DNA of 64,000 nucleotides from Chamaecyparis obtusa (taxonomy: Eukaryota; Streptophyta; Pinopsida; Cupressales; Cupressaceae), in NCBI GenBank assembly GCA_027943335.1, contig BSBK01001580.1, forward strand, positions 62,001 to 126,000, written 5' to 3'. This document shows positions 35,760 to 46,707 of this stretch, piece by piece. The translations under genes were made by a program, and so were the position numbers. Numbering within the stretch: the stretch's first letter is position 1; every line of letters begins with the position of its first letter. The notes beneath the pieces were generated by a model. That model was not told where the DNA came from and made no database searches. It worked only from the letters and a program-made list of their open reading frames with translations.

Positions 35760-36189
35760 AAACCTTGGCCTTAAAGTTGCCTCCTGCCAAGCTAGCCCTC
35801 CACTGACACAGTCAAGGTTGGTGGATCCAATTAAGGACAGTCCAAACCTTGTAGCCAACATCAACATAGCATAAAATAATCAACACAACAAGAGAAAATT
35901 AGAAACAAAATTGTATTCTTCAATAACTGAGCTTACAAGCAACATGTCAGACTGTAAGGCCTTCCTAGTTATGGCCATTTACATCATAAATTACAACATC
36001 AACAAGGATCCAATCTTTCCCTAGCTAGCCCAGATCTGCAACAACAACTACTGGTTGGAACACAAAGGCAAATCTAAACTTGAGTTCACAAGCCTCCAAG
36101 AAATCTCCTTGTTACTAAAATAATACTAGCTCTACTACTACCAAAATTAGAAATACTATCTGATTTGCTATCCCTTGGGAACTTCTAAG

Positions 36190-36192
<3 letters not shown>

Positions 36193-36265
<73 letters not shown>
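36193..36265. repeat. (CT)n microsatellite, 73 bp
   Basis: Uninterrupted CT dinucleotides inside the G 3' LTR. The same place in the other LTR (about 46532-46566) has only a short interrupted CT stretch, so the array expanded after insertion. Confidence 0.95.
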
Positions 36266-36268
<3 letters not shown>

Positions 36269-36762
36269 AACACTACCCATACCTTCCTTATAAACTACTT
36301 AGCCACAAGTTGGCTTACAACAATAATTAATTACAAAACAACAGTTGGCTCTCAAATAGCCTTTACAATATTTATTTCTTCATGCGAGCCTTCAAACAGT
36401 CATAAAATACACAGAAGAATTCAACATGCCATATTTAGGTCTCCACATGTCCAACGATCAATCCATAACTTGAGGAGCATGACCCAAATTAAATGCACCA
36501 GTCGGCCAAGCCGATTCATCCAAACAAACAAGTCTGTCAGCAAGAGCACTAAGCGCAGTACCAGTCGGTAACATAACACCAAGATCAAGTCAGTAACTAA
36601 GCACCAAACTCCTTAACCAAGAACAAATACACCAAGTCACTGAGTCCGTCAGTGAAGCCAAACACACTCCTAACTGAGAACTAACACAAAGAGACTGAGG
36701 ATATCAGGTCTCCAACCAAGATAAAATAGAAATCCAAAACTAAACACAAACATGTTTTGGTT

Positions 36763-36767
36763 GATAC
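36763..36767. repeat. Target-site duplication of C2, left copy (GATAC)
   Basis: GATAC before C2, repeated at 44103-44107 right after C2. Removing C2 and one copy restores the G LTR text GTTGATACAAGATTGCC. Confidence 0.95.
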
Positions 36768-37885
36768 TATTGGAAAGTTGGCTATATTGATGAATATGAC
36801 TTGATATAGTGTTGTCATTATGGCAACAAATTCATATAGTAGTTTGGAGTCAGCGCACTTGATGTAAAGATCAGAATTTGGTTAAGTGTTGAAGACTGGA
36901 TAGTGTACAGAGTTCCTGCAGCTTAGAGAATCAGTGCACGTGCGTACGGATGAATTATGGTATGCACCCTAGAAGTTAAGTTGGTTAGACTATATTCATG
37001 CTTAGTCTATGAGCACATGATTAGATGTGAAAGAATGAGGAAGTTATAGTCAGTTGAAGTTGCACAGCCAGTATGTGCCAGTGAAGGACAAAGTATGAAG
37101 TCGACAGTTAGTATTTTGGTTTGCGGATATAATGTAATGTTGTAAAGGCTATGCACCTATTATATTTAGGTTGCTGACACATATACTCTTTTTTTTGTAA
37201 GCACGCTTAAGCCAAATCATTTGGAAGTGTTTCATGTAATAGGTCTAAGGGCCGACCTAATTGTTTATTTTGTATGAGAGTATAAATATAAGTTGCGCCC
37301 ATTGTATTCAGTATGGAAGTTGATAAAGAGTTGTAATAAGTAGAGAAAAAGTGTGTGAAGACACTAGAAGATGTATTAGAGCTTTGCTAGATGTCAAAGA
37401 ATTAGCACATCAAAGGAACTGATCTGACAAGAAGTTTCACAATGACAGTTCATCATATAGATATAGTGTGTATCTGAGATCACAAGGTTGTAGCCTTCAC
37501 CACTTGAGTAGTGAGCTCTAGGATAGTGCATCCACTCCCCTAATAGGGACTATTTTAAAAGACTCCTAATAGAGTTTGACCCTTGACAAGGTCTACTATA
37601 CCAAAATCATTGTAAAGCAACTCCTAATAGGGTTAAGGATCTTCTAACAAGAATCACAAAACACTAGTGTAGAATATTAGTGGGTGTCAATTCCCATCGG
37701 GGTTTTTACCTATTTGGGTTTCCCCGTAACCATATTGGTGTCATGTGTTGATTTCATGTTTCATGTTTATGTGAATGTTTAATTTAGTACTTAAGCATTT
37801 AAGTTCAGTATAAAGATTAAAGTGAAAAGTTAAAATTCAGTGAACATTGATTCACCCCCCCCTCTCAGTGTTCTCATTCCTAACA
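36768..37885 (+). repeat. C2 5' LTR
   Basis: Matches 42983-44102. Contains CCTAAYARGG motifs (about 37538-37630) and an 8-C tract (37855-37862), and ends CATTCCTAACA. Confidence 0.93.
37281..37288 (+). promoter_or_regulatory. TATA box of the C2 5' LTR
   Basis: TATAAATA about 600 bp before the LTR end, at the place equivalent to the TATA-type boxes of C1 (16741, 22953) and the C2 3' LTR (43496). Confidence 0.55.
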
Positions 37886-37887
37886 AT

Positions 37888-37899
37888 TGGTATTAGAGC
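37888..37899 (+). other. C2 primer binding site
   Basis: TGGTATTAGAGC, one change (C to T) from the Met-tRNA-type TGGTATCAGAGC of C1, two bases past the LTR end. Confidence 0.88.
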
Positions 37900-37939
37900 T
37901 CTGGTCCTCAACAAAGAAGTTTAACCACTTGAGGATATC

Positions 37940-39070
37940 ATGGACAAAGCAAAAATGAAACATCTAAAAAGAAATCTTGAAGCTGCTCTTGAAGACCTAG
38001 ACAAATCAGAAAGAGAAATTAAAGAACTAAAAGAAAAAGTCAGTGATGCACAATTAGTTATCAAAAGGCTAAGAAATGATTTGAAAGAATGCTCTAACAG
38101 TGATCTAGGAGCAAAGGTCAAGAAGCTCAATGAATAAAATGCATCTATGAAAGAACTACTTGAAGAATTTGATGATAAGATGATCAACAATCAAGAAGTC
38201 TACAATGAACAAGTCAAAGAGAACCTTCAACTCAATGAAGAACTAAGGCAAGAAAACATGGAAATCTTGGAGCTAAGGAATACCAAAGAAAGCTTGGAGT
38301 CTAAATTGAAAGAAGCAAAGAATCATATTGACAAATTACACACCAATTCTGATTTGATAGAATCTCAGTTGTATGCAAGGAGAGCCAAAGGAGACACTAG
38401 TTGTATTGGATACAATGAAGCACAAAATCAGATTGACAACATGGGAGAAAGAAAGGATTCACAAAAGGACTCTACTGATGCTAAGGAGATTGAAGATCAA
38501 ACCAAAGATAATGGTGGGCCACCTAACAATGAGCGCAAGCCTATAGACCACACTTGTTTTGCTTGTAACAAACATGGACACATTGCTAAGAACTATACAG
38601 AGGTAATACCTTTCAATGGTTACTGTTATTCATGCAATAAATTTGGTCATAGAGCTATGAATTGCAAGACTAGTAAGAAGAACAAGTTTCAACAAGATCA
38701 GAGAAATCAAAATCAGAAAAATATAAGAAGTTCTCAGAATGTTGCATGTCAGATATGTAACTATAATGGTCACTCAACTAGACAATGTAAAATGGTGACT
38801 CATGTTAATGCGCCGAGGAATATAAGACCTCCAGTCATTTGTCACTCTTGTAACAAGGCTGGACATATCTCAAAGTTCTATAGAACAAGGACGCAAGGAT
38901 AGGAAATCCCTAAAAAGGCTGAAGAACTAGTTTTGGATCTCGAAGGAGAAGTTAATTTTGTCAAAGCCTCAGATGATGCAAGCATGATTTGGTCAGAGAA
39001 AAAGAAGGACAAGACTGATGAGAATATATTGGATGCATCCACAGTGGATGTACCCTCTACATCTAGATGA
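37940..39070 (+). pseudogene. C2 ORF1: coiled-coil zinc-knuckle (gag-like) protein
   Basis: Starts MDKAKMKHLKRNLEAALEDL at 37940. A single frame runs to a TGA at 39068-39070 (377 codons), broken only by TAA at 38135 and TAG at 38900. Residues 1 to about 165 are charged coiled coil. Four knuckles follow at about residues 205-310: CFACNKHGHIAKNY (last Cys replaced by Tyr), CYSCNKFGHRAMNC, CQICNYNGHSTRQC and CHSCNKAGHISKFY (last Cys again Tyr). An acidic tail ends DVPSTSR. The TAG at 38900 is in the same codon as in C1. The protein probably binds the element RNA through its knuckles; the coiled coil may self-assemble. No capsid domain of a known family is recognised. Confidence 0.82.
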
Positions 39071-39495
39071 ATGACCCTCAGGGTCATAGGGGGAGCTCAT
39101 TCAGCTCTAGACCCCTACATGGCTGGTATACTCATCCTCAGAGTATGCACCTTTGGACTTAAGCTTTGGTACCCTTGTGTAAGAGTGCACATGCTGATTG
39201 TGAATAGAACTCAAGTCGGAAATTTTGAAGTGATAGCCTAGTTTACGCAACTTGCATTAATGGAAGAATTCTCACTTTTAGTACACAAAAAGTTGTTTAA
39301 TTACTCATTGCATTCGAACTCAGAGTGATTGAAGAGCAGAAAGAGCCTTGGCAGTTGTTGTGAAGACTTGGAGATTGATTTATCAGTGATTTGCAGTGCA
39401 TTTAGTCAGTTGTAGAAACCCTAGTTCGACTCACTGATTCAGAAGTCTTCAAATCATCTTAGAGTATAATTGGAAAGTGATTAAACAAGTAAGTC
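39071..39495 (+). other. C2 spacer between ORF1 and ORF2
   Basis: 425 bp without a frame, conserved with C1 18526-18946, including AGGGTCATAGGGGGAGCT. It lies immediately before ORF2 and could serve its translation or splicing; no signal is identified. Confidence 0.5.
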
Positions 39496-42400
39496 ATGGC
39501 CACTCCCATAGTTTTTGATGTTGTTAAGAAGAAGAGATATGTATTCAAGAAGCATCCTTTTAAGTCAACTCTAGATAATTTAGAGGGAGCATTCTCTCAC
39601 ATGCCTATGGACATTATGCATGTGGAAGACATTAGGGCTTACATCTACTGCAAGAAAGAACCAATAGGGTTGGATAGGTTAAGGCCGCACATGGATACCA
39701 TGTTGAAACTAGACAAAACATTCATGGATGAATGTGTTAAGTGGAATGATCACCCTATAGTTGAGTATGCTATGGCATATGAATTCTATGAGACCAAATG
39801 GATTAAGATATACTATTGAGCAAAATTCATGATGACCTATTTTGGATAGGTGATGTATCGGTCAGAATCACCAATGACTTGATACATGAGATGACAGGCC
39901 TTTCTAGGACAAGCACTATCCTTCCTATGGGCAAGGATGTTAGAAAAATTGTTGAGAAAACTTGTAAGTCAAGGAGTGATAGGCGAGGGATGACAATTGA
40001 GCCTATTGAGCAAGTTGACATCAAATTGATGTCTATGATACTTGGGTACAGGTTTCATCACACTAGTAGGGTGAATAGTGTGTCTGCGGGCACTATTCTA
40101 GTAGCCATTAGACTTGTGAAGGAAGATGCAGAGTTCAACTTGTGTGAGATCTTGCACACACAGTTGATTGATAACATCAAGGCAATCAAGTATGACAAAA
40201 CCAAGATATTCAAGTTTGGGTCATTAATCATCTACATGTACCTTCATATTGTTGGGAGAGTATCAGGTTTGTATTTGGACAAGTCCATTCCAACCATGCC
40301 ACAGATATCTAACAAAGCATCCACAGAGAATACATTGAGAGATTATGTAACATTGGAATTGAAGACCTTCAGGGTCAAGATGCAAATGAGGTATAGAATT
40401 CCAGAGAGCATTGTGGAAAAGTATAAGGATACTATTTTCTTTATGGTAGAGACAGACACAACCTGTATGGAAGCTGTTGAGCCAAGAACTAAGTGGATTC
40501 ATCCACTTGGTTATGAGGTAGAGGAATAGGTCCTTGAAGCATATGCATAGGTTCTACTATCAGCCCCCAAAGATCCTAATGAACCTAGGTGGGGAACTTA
40601 TGAGGAGAAGACAAGGGAAGTTGATGCTAAACTAAACAGTGCAACAACTAAGAGGAAAGCCTCTAAGATTACATCTGAGATACTCATAATTCATGGATTA
40701 ACACAAGTAGACCTTGACAAGGCAAGGGAAGAAAAGATTGCTTTTGAAATTGAGAGTGCATCCATAGAAGATGCTAAGTCTGATGATCCTAAGTTGAAAA
40801 AGGTAAAGATTGAGAAGACTGATGATCCAAAGGATAAACAGGGTAAATTTGATTATATCAGTCCTGCGCCCACTGCTATAGTTGATATTGAGTCCATAGA
40901 TGCATCTCCTAAGATGTCCAAGAGGAGAAAACAAACCGCCACAAATCACCCTTCAACTATAAGTGCAACCACAAGAAGCAAATTGAAAAATGTGCAGTCA
41001 CCTCCGGAAGTAGGATTCATACCTGGTCTTCAAGTGTTAAGGACTAGAGTTGTAGATGAAGGAAGGCTAGATCAAATAGCCAAGTTCTATGAAAAATATC
41101 ATGAAATTGATAAGTCAGAGATTCATGAGATGCTGATCAAACACATGATAAAGTTCAAGAAGATAGTTCTTGAATTGAAGACAATAATCCTAGATAAGGT
41201 ATGGGAAATTATGGATACCTTGAAGAGACAAGCCATTGAAGAAGATTTTAGAATAAGGGAACAAACACTTGATTCCACTCTTCCAATATGTTATGTTGAA
41301 GAAAAGTCACTATTGTTGAATTTGGTAAAGCCACACTTAAGGACAAAGATGAGAACACTACACCTCATGAACAAAGAATATGAGCTGATATCTAAGGAAA
41401 TAGAGAAGGCCTTTGAGAAGGTATTCTTAGAGCAGCACATGCAACCTAAGTCTGCACCCATCACTCAAGCACCTAGAGAGCAATTCAAAGAAACAAAGAC
41501 CATCAAGATACAATCCACAGGTCCTTAGGATTCAGTGCCTGCAGTGGAAGCACAAACAGAGGTAGATAAGTTTGTGCCCATAAAAAAATCACTCAAAGAT
41601 AGCACCATTATCATTGATAATGTTGAGATAGCCATGGCGGCCACTGACACTGACTTGGATAAGTTTGAAGAAGTTTTTGTGGGCACACAAGAAGCTGAAA
41701 TGTTATGTAGCAACACACTGCCCACTCATCAAGAAGAAGCATTGATTGATGATGAAAAAGAAGAAGAAAAGATGGAAGAAAAAGAAATAGAAATAGAAAA
41801 AGAAAAAATAGAAAAAGAAAAAGAAAAAGAACAAGAACAAGAACAAGGAAAAGAAATAGAAAAAGAGGAAGAAAAGGTAAAGGAAAGTGAGAAAAAGGAT
41901 GAAATGTTAATAGTGCAAAAAGTGTTGGACAACACTCCCATCACTCCTTTAGCTGCATTTTTGTCAAGTTTGACACTTGACACATCCAGTTTGGACTCAT
42001 GGAGAGAAGAAGACTTGATTAAGTTCAACATCTTAGCTATGGAGAAAGCCAAAGAAAAGTAAGTAATGAGGAATCCCCTCCTGGTAGAATCAGTAAACAT
42101 GTTGAACAATCTATTGCCAGAAGATAAGAAAGTGTCAAAGATACACTCAGTTGATGATGTGAGTACAGTTATCTCACATTTTAAAAGCAACTTCTCAAGC
42201 CTTGAAGAGTCTGCATCCCTAGTTGCAGAAGAAAAGTATCTGAAGAAAAGATTGAATGAATTGGTGAACAACTTTGCACTTGACCTCAATTCCCTCAAGA
42301 CTGGTCAAGCATCCTTGAAAGAATTTGCAGATCAAGGAAGAAAAATCATTGCAGAATTCATGGATCAAGATAAGCTCACCGATGCTCATTTCAAGAAAAT

Positions 42401-42782
42401 AAAAGAGGTTGAAGCTATGATTGAGCAAGTGAAGAGTTCAGTGAAAGACCCATCCACTGATGTGAACATGTGCAATAATGTCTACCAAAGTCAGATAGAC
42501 AAACTTGAGAAGGCAAAAAAGGAGATGACAAAGTTAAGGGCTAGACAGACTTAGTTGAGGAATGCTCTTGCACCCTCATTAGACATCCTCAATCAAAACA
42601 TCAAGGAGATTGATGCCATAATGGTAACATATGATCAAGGTCCTACCAAAAACTTAAAGAAGATGGAGAAGCTTCAATATGCATTATGCACTCATCTCCA
42701 GATAGTAAACTCTTTTATCACATTTTGGAAGAAGGAGATCCAGAACCTAAAGGTTGCATATCTGAATGCTTTCCCTCAGTGA
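39496..42782 (+). pseudogene. C2 ORF2: ~1,095-codon protein of unknown function
   Basis: Starts MATPIVFDVVKKKRYVF at 39496. One 2-bp frame change at about 39810 is followed by a single frame to the stop at 42780, with in-frame stops at 40527, 40548, 41526, 42060 and 42552. Regions: globular N-terminus (residues 1-345) with FKSTLDNLEGAFSH, IHDDLFWIGDVSVRI and KFGSLIIYMYLHIVG; a lysine-rich linker; a helical block (about 500-650, IHEMLIKHMIKFKKIVLELK); a Glu/Lys/Gln tract (about 745-800); and a coiled-coil C-terminus (857-1095, EEKYLKKRLNELVNN; ITFWKKEIQNLKVAYLNA). No catalytic motif, signal peptide or membrane segment stands out. C1 carries the same protein and frame P a distant version. The N-terminal block may belong to the putative plant transposon protein class; this is inference only. 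Confidence 0.75.
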
Positions 42783-42968
42783 GTATGTATAGATACAGTC
42801 TTTTGTAACACCTTTGTCATTAATGTCAAAGGGGGGAGTTGTGTATAGAATAAGAATATGGATCATAATATGTATAGGGAGATACAAGTATATGTATAAA
42901 TGACAAAAAGTTTTTTTTGTATTAAGGACAGTTAGCAGCTTAGCCATATTCCTTTATTGCCATCAATG

Positions 42969-42982
42969 AAAAAGGGGGAGAT
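42969..42982 (+). other. C2 polypurine tract
   Basis: GAAAAAGGGGGAGAT just before TGTTGGC of the 3' LTR; identical to C1. Confidence 0.88.
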
Positions 42983-44102
42983 TGTTGGCAAGTTGGCTAT
43001 ACTAATGAATATGACTTGATATAGTGTTGTCATTATGGAAACAAAGTCATATATTAGTTTGGAGTTAGCACACTTGATGTAAAGATCTGAATTCGGTTAA
43101 GTGTTGAAGATTGGACAGTGTACAAAGTTCCTGCAACTCAGAGCATCAACACACGTGCGTATGGATGAATTATGGTATGCACCCTAGAAGTTAAGTTGGT
43201 TAGACTATATTCATGCTTAGTCTATGAGCGCATGATTAGATGTGCAAGAATGAGGAAGTTACAGTCAGTTGAAGTTGCACAGCTAGTATGTGCCAGTGAA
43301 GGACAAAGTATGAAGCTGACAGTTAGTATTTTGGTTTGCAGATATAATGTAATGTTGTAAAGGCTATGTGCCTATTATATTTAGGTTACCGACATATATA
43401 CTTGTTTGTTTGTAAGCACGCTTAAGCCAATTCATTTGGAAGCATTGTATGTAATAGGTCTAAGGGCCGACCTAATTGTTTATTTTGTATGAGCGTATAA
43501 ATATAAAATGTGCCCATTGTATTTGATATGGAAGTTGATAAAGAGTTGTAATAAGTAGAGAAGAAGTGTGAGAAGACACTAGAAGATGTATTAGATCTTT
43601 GCTAGAGGTCAAAGCATCAGCGCATCAAATGAACTGATCTGACAAGCAATGTCACAGTGACTGTTCATCCTACAGATATAGTGTGTATTTGAGATCAGAA
43701 GGTTGTAGCCTTCACCACTTGAGCAGTGAGCTCTAGGATAGTGCATCCACTCCCCTAACAGGGACTATTGTAAAAGACTCCTAATAGAGTCTAACCCTTG
43801 ACAAGGTCTACTATACTAAAAGCATTGTAAAGCAACTCCTAACAGGGTTAAGGATCTTCTAACAAGGATCACAAAACACTAGTGTAGAATATTAGTGGGT
43901 GTCAATTCCCACCGGGGTTTTTACCTATTTGGGTTTCCCCATAACCATATTGGTGGCATGTGTTGATTTCATGTTTTTTTTTATGTGAATGATTAATTCA
44001 ATACTTAAGCATTTAAGTTTAGTATAAAGATTAAAGTGAAAAGTTAAAATTCAGTGAACACTGATTCACCCCCCCCCCCTCTCAATGTTCCCATTCCTAA
44101 CA
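42983..44102 (+). repeat. C2 3' LTR
   Basis: Second LTR of C2, with an 11-C tract (44069-44079) and CCTAACA end, followed by GATAC. Confidence 0.93.
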
Positions 44103-44107
44103 GATAC

Positions 44108-44141
44108 AAGATTGCCAACTACCCAGGATGTTCCTACATCA
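44108..44141 (-). repeat. G 3' LTR, terminal piece
   Basis: Completes the LTR split by C2 and ends (minus-strand start) at TGATGTAGGAAC. The internal side shows no classical polypurine tract. Confidence 0.8.
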
Positions 44142-44167
44142 GACACCCTAGGTGTGAAAATATGTTC

Positions 44168-45952
44168 TCAGCAGCCCAACGAACATCTTTTAGGATTCAA
44201 CAGATAAATCCTGAACTGGTTCTTAGTATACATGTCCTCTGAGTTCACAACATATTTTTTCCGGTTCCACTTCTGTTTTCTTTGCCTCCTCAAATCCTTC
44301 CTCCATATGCTATAGGTCCATCTTCCATTATGATCACCAATCCTTTCAGAATCCTTCAATTCATTCTTCCCACCGAAACTCAGGTTCCTCTTACCAAGTT
44401 TTGTATCTTGCAAAGGCATCCGGGAAAACTTCCTAGCATACTTCTCCACAGTAAATACATTCTTGACACAATCATGTGTAGCCTTACAATCATATTGCCA
44501 AGGTCTACCAAATAATATGTGACAAGAACTCATGTCCACAATATCACATAACACTTGATCAACATATTGTCCAATTCAAAAATCAACAAAACATTGCTCC
44601 CTTATCTCTAAAGTGTATTCATCTTGCACCCAACTAATCTTATAAGGATAAGGATGTCTCAACCTCTTCAAACCAAGTTTCTGAACCATCTCCTCAAAAA
44701 AAAGGTTTTCAGTACTACCACTGTCCACAATCACATTCCAAAGTTTACCTCCTAACTTGCACTGAGTTTTGAAAAAATTCCTCCTTTGACAAGGTTCCAC
44801 CTTAGTACGGAGCAATGTTCTTTGAGCCAACAAGTTTTCTGAATCCACTTTGGGTTCATTTAGTATGTTCTCATTCACCACAACATTTTTGCTATTACTG
44901 AGCTTCTCATCTACATGGGAACATTCAAATGATTGATGTCCTTCACCACAATTATAACAAGTACCCTTGAATCCACCTCTCCCTGTTCTTCTCCTTGTTG
45001 CAACAGGTTTTGGTTCATCTTCAGCCTTCAGTTTGTCTTTCACCAACTATTTTTATTTTTCCTTCCCTTGGTAATTACCATGATTTCTTCTCTTTAGCTT
45101 CTCTTCTGCCTCTAGGGCATATTGATAAGAATCTTCTACTGAATCAATTTTCAACATACTAATCTCATCTTGGATATTGAATTTCAAACCATTAACATAG
45201 CTTGCCACCTTTTCTTTAGAAATTTCTCTTTGCCCAGACCGAATTGTTAACTTATAAAACTCCTCAGTATAATCTTCCACAGTCATTTCCTTTTGTTTCA
45301 GATTCTGCAATTTCTTAAACAACTCAAGTTCATAGTTTGCAGGGATGAACTTGGCTTTCAATTTTGCCACCATCAACCTCCACCAATTGATCTTCATCTC
45401 ACCTTCTTCCTCTCTATCTTTTTGCATTTCTTTCCACCATAATGCAGCATGTCCTTTCAATTCTATTTGTGCCAACCTCACTCTAAGAGGATCTTTAATG
45501 TCTTTTAGCTCAAAGTAATCTTCCAACTCACCAATCCAATCCACCAGTTCCTCGGGTTTCAATGTACCTGAGAAATTAGAAATCTCCATTCGGTAAGATG
45601 TACTCAACCGAGATCTAGGTCTTTGTAATTGATCAGTTCTATCTCCACTAGATATATCCACCTGGTTAGCTCTGTCACCACTAGATCCAACAACTTCAAA
45701 GTCTTCAACAGATTCCTCATAACCATCATCGGTTCAAAGATTCCTTAGCATACCAACAATAGCCCTCACAATCTTAGTGACCATTTCATTTTTCATTGAC
45801 ATTATCTCAGATCTGACATCTGACTTCAGTTTCTCTACTATCCTCATTTCCACAGCATCACAAAGATCTTCAATTGCCCTAGGGTCCAATCTTCTTAGAG
45901 GCATCTCCAAAGATTTTTGAAAACCCTCTACAACAAACCTTAAGTTGATCAC
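44168..45952 (-). pseudogene. gag: G gag-protease, broken by in-frame stops
   Basis: One frame of 595 codons from MINLRFVVEGFQKSLEM (45952) to 44168, interrupted only by stops (45734, a pair near 45050, and 44576). Order: a short N-terminal coil; the retrotransposon gag domain (about 45600-45100; MEISNFSGTLKPEELVDW, GHAALWWKEMQ, EDYTEEFYKLT); the CCHC knuckle CYNCGEGHQSFECSH (about 44955); the aspartic protease (IVDSGSTENLFFEEM near 44735, then SCHILFGRPWQYD after the 44576 stop); and a basic tail. Gag and protease would make and mature the particle. Everything downstream in pol is absent, so this family was mobilised in trans. N1 carries a related protease. Confidence 0.88.
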
Positions 45953-46148
45953 CTTGTAACAACCTTTGATCTATCTGCAAGTCAGATCACAACTTGCTAC
46001 CTTATACAAACAATCAAACAGGATTTCACAAGTATAGGAACACAGATCTACAACATGAATTTCTGAAGGAAACTCAACTTTCACATAGATCAACCCAATC
46101 AAGCTTCGGGTCAACAAGGTCAACTTATTCCCAACAAGATCAAACTTC

Positions 46149-46160
46149 GCTCTGATACCA
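46149..46160 (-). other. G primer binding site (initiator Met tRNA type)
   Basis: Minus strand TGGTATCAGAGC, two bases past the LTR end at 46163. It confirms the minus-strand orientation and which LTR is the 5' one. Confidence 0.92.
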
Positions 46161-46162
46161 CC

Positions 46163-46707
46163 TGACACAATCAATGTTGGTGGATCCAATTAAGGATAGT
46201 CCAAACATTGCAACCAACATCAACACAATGGAAAATACTCAACACAACAAGAGATAATCAGAAATAAAATTGTAGTCTTCAATAACTGAGCTTACAAGCA
46301 ACATGTCGGGTTGTAAGGCCTTCACGGTTATGGCCAACTACATCAAAAATTACAACAAGATCAACAAGGATCTAATATTTCCCTAGCTAGCCCAGATCTA
46401 CAACAACAATAACTGGTTGGAACACAAAGGCAGATCTAAACTTGAGTTCGCAAGCCTCCAAGCAATCTCCTTATTACCAAAACAATACTAGCTCTACTAC
46501 TAACAAAATCAGAACTTCTAACCTCTTGCTCCTCTCTCTCTCTCTCTGCATCTATTTGTCTCTCTCCTAAACACTACCCATACCTTCTTTATATACTACT
46601 CAGCCACAAGTCCGCTTACAACAATAACTAATTATAAAATAACAGTCACCTCTCAAATAGCCTTTACAATATTTATTTCATCATGTCGGCCTTCAAATGG
46701 TCATCAG
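46163..46707 (-). repeat. G 5' LTR, inner part (split by E3)
   Basis: Matches 35804-36400. Breaks at 46707, where E3 begins, and resumes at 56315. Confidence 0.9.

Larger units (their letters stand above)
35804..36767 (-). repeat. G 3' LTR, main part
   Basis: Matches 46163-46707 and 56315-56716 across its length, and N1's LTR on the other strand. Interrupted at 36767 by C2 and completed at 44108-44141. Confidence 0.9.
36768..44102 (+). mobile_element. C2: non-autonomous LTR element, sibling of C1
   Basis: 7.3-kb insertion with LTRs of 1,118 and 1,120 bp, perfect GATAC duplication, Met-type primer site, ORF1, ORF2 and polypurine tract, in the same order as C1. No polymerase, protease or integrase is encoded. 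The left terminus reads TATTGG where the family has TGTTGG (a G-to-A change). The first 180 bp of the two LTRs differ by roughly 10%. C2 shows the better preserved versions of both reading frames and is the reference copy of this family in the window. Confidence 0.93.

Noticed and set aside
46580..46700. Possible end of a host gene near the CT-rich stretch in the right G LTR
   Set aside because: The text matches the left G LTR (36280-36400) position by position, so it is LTR sequence.
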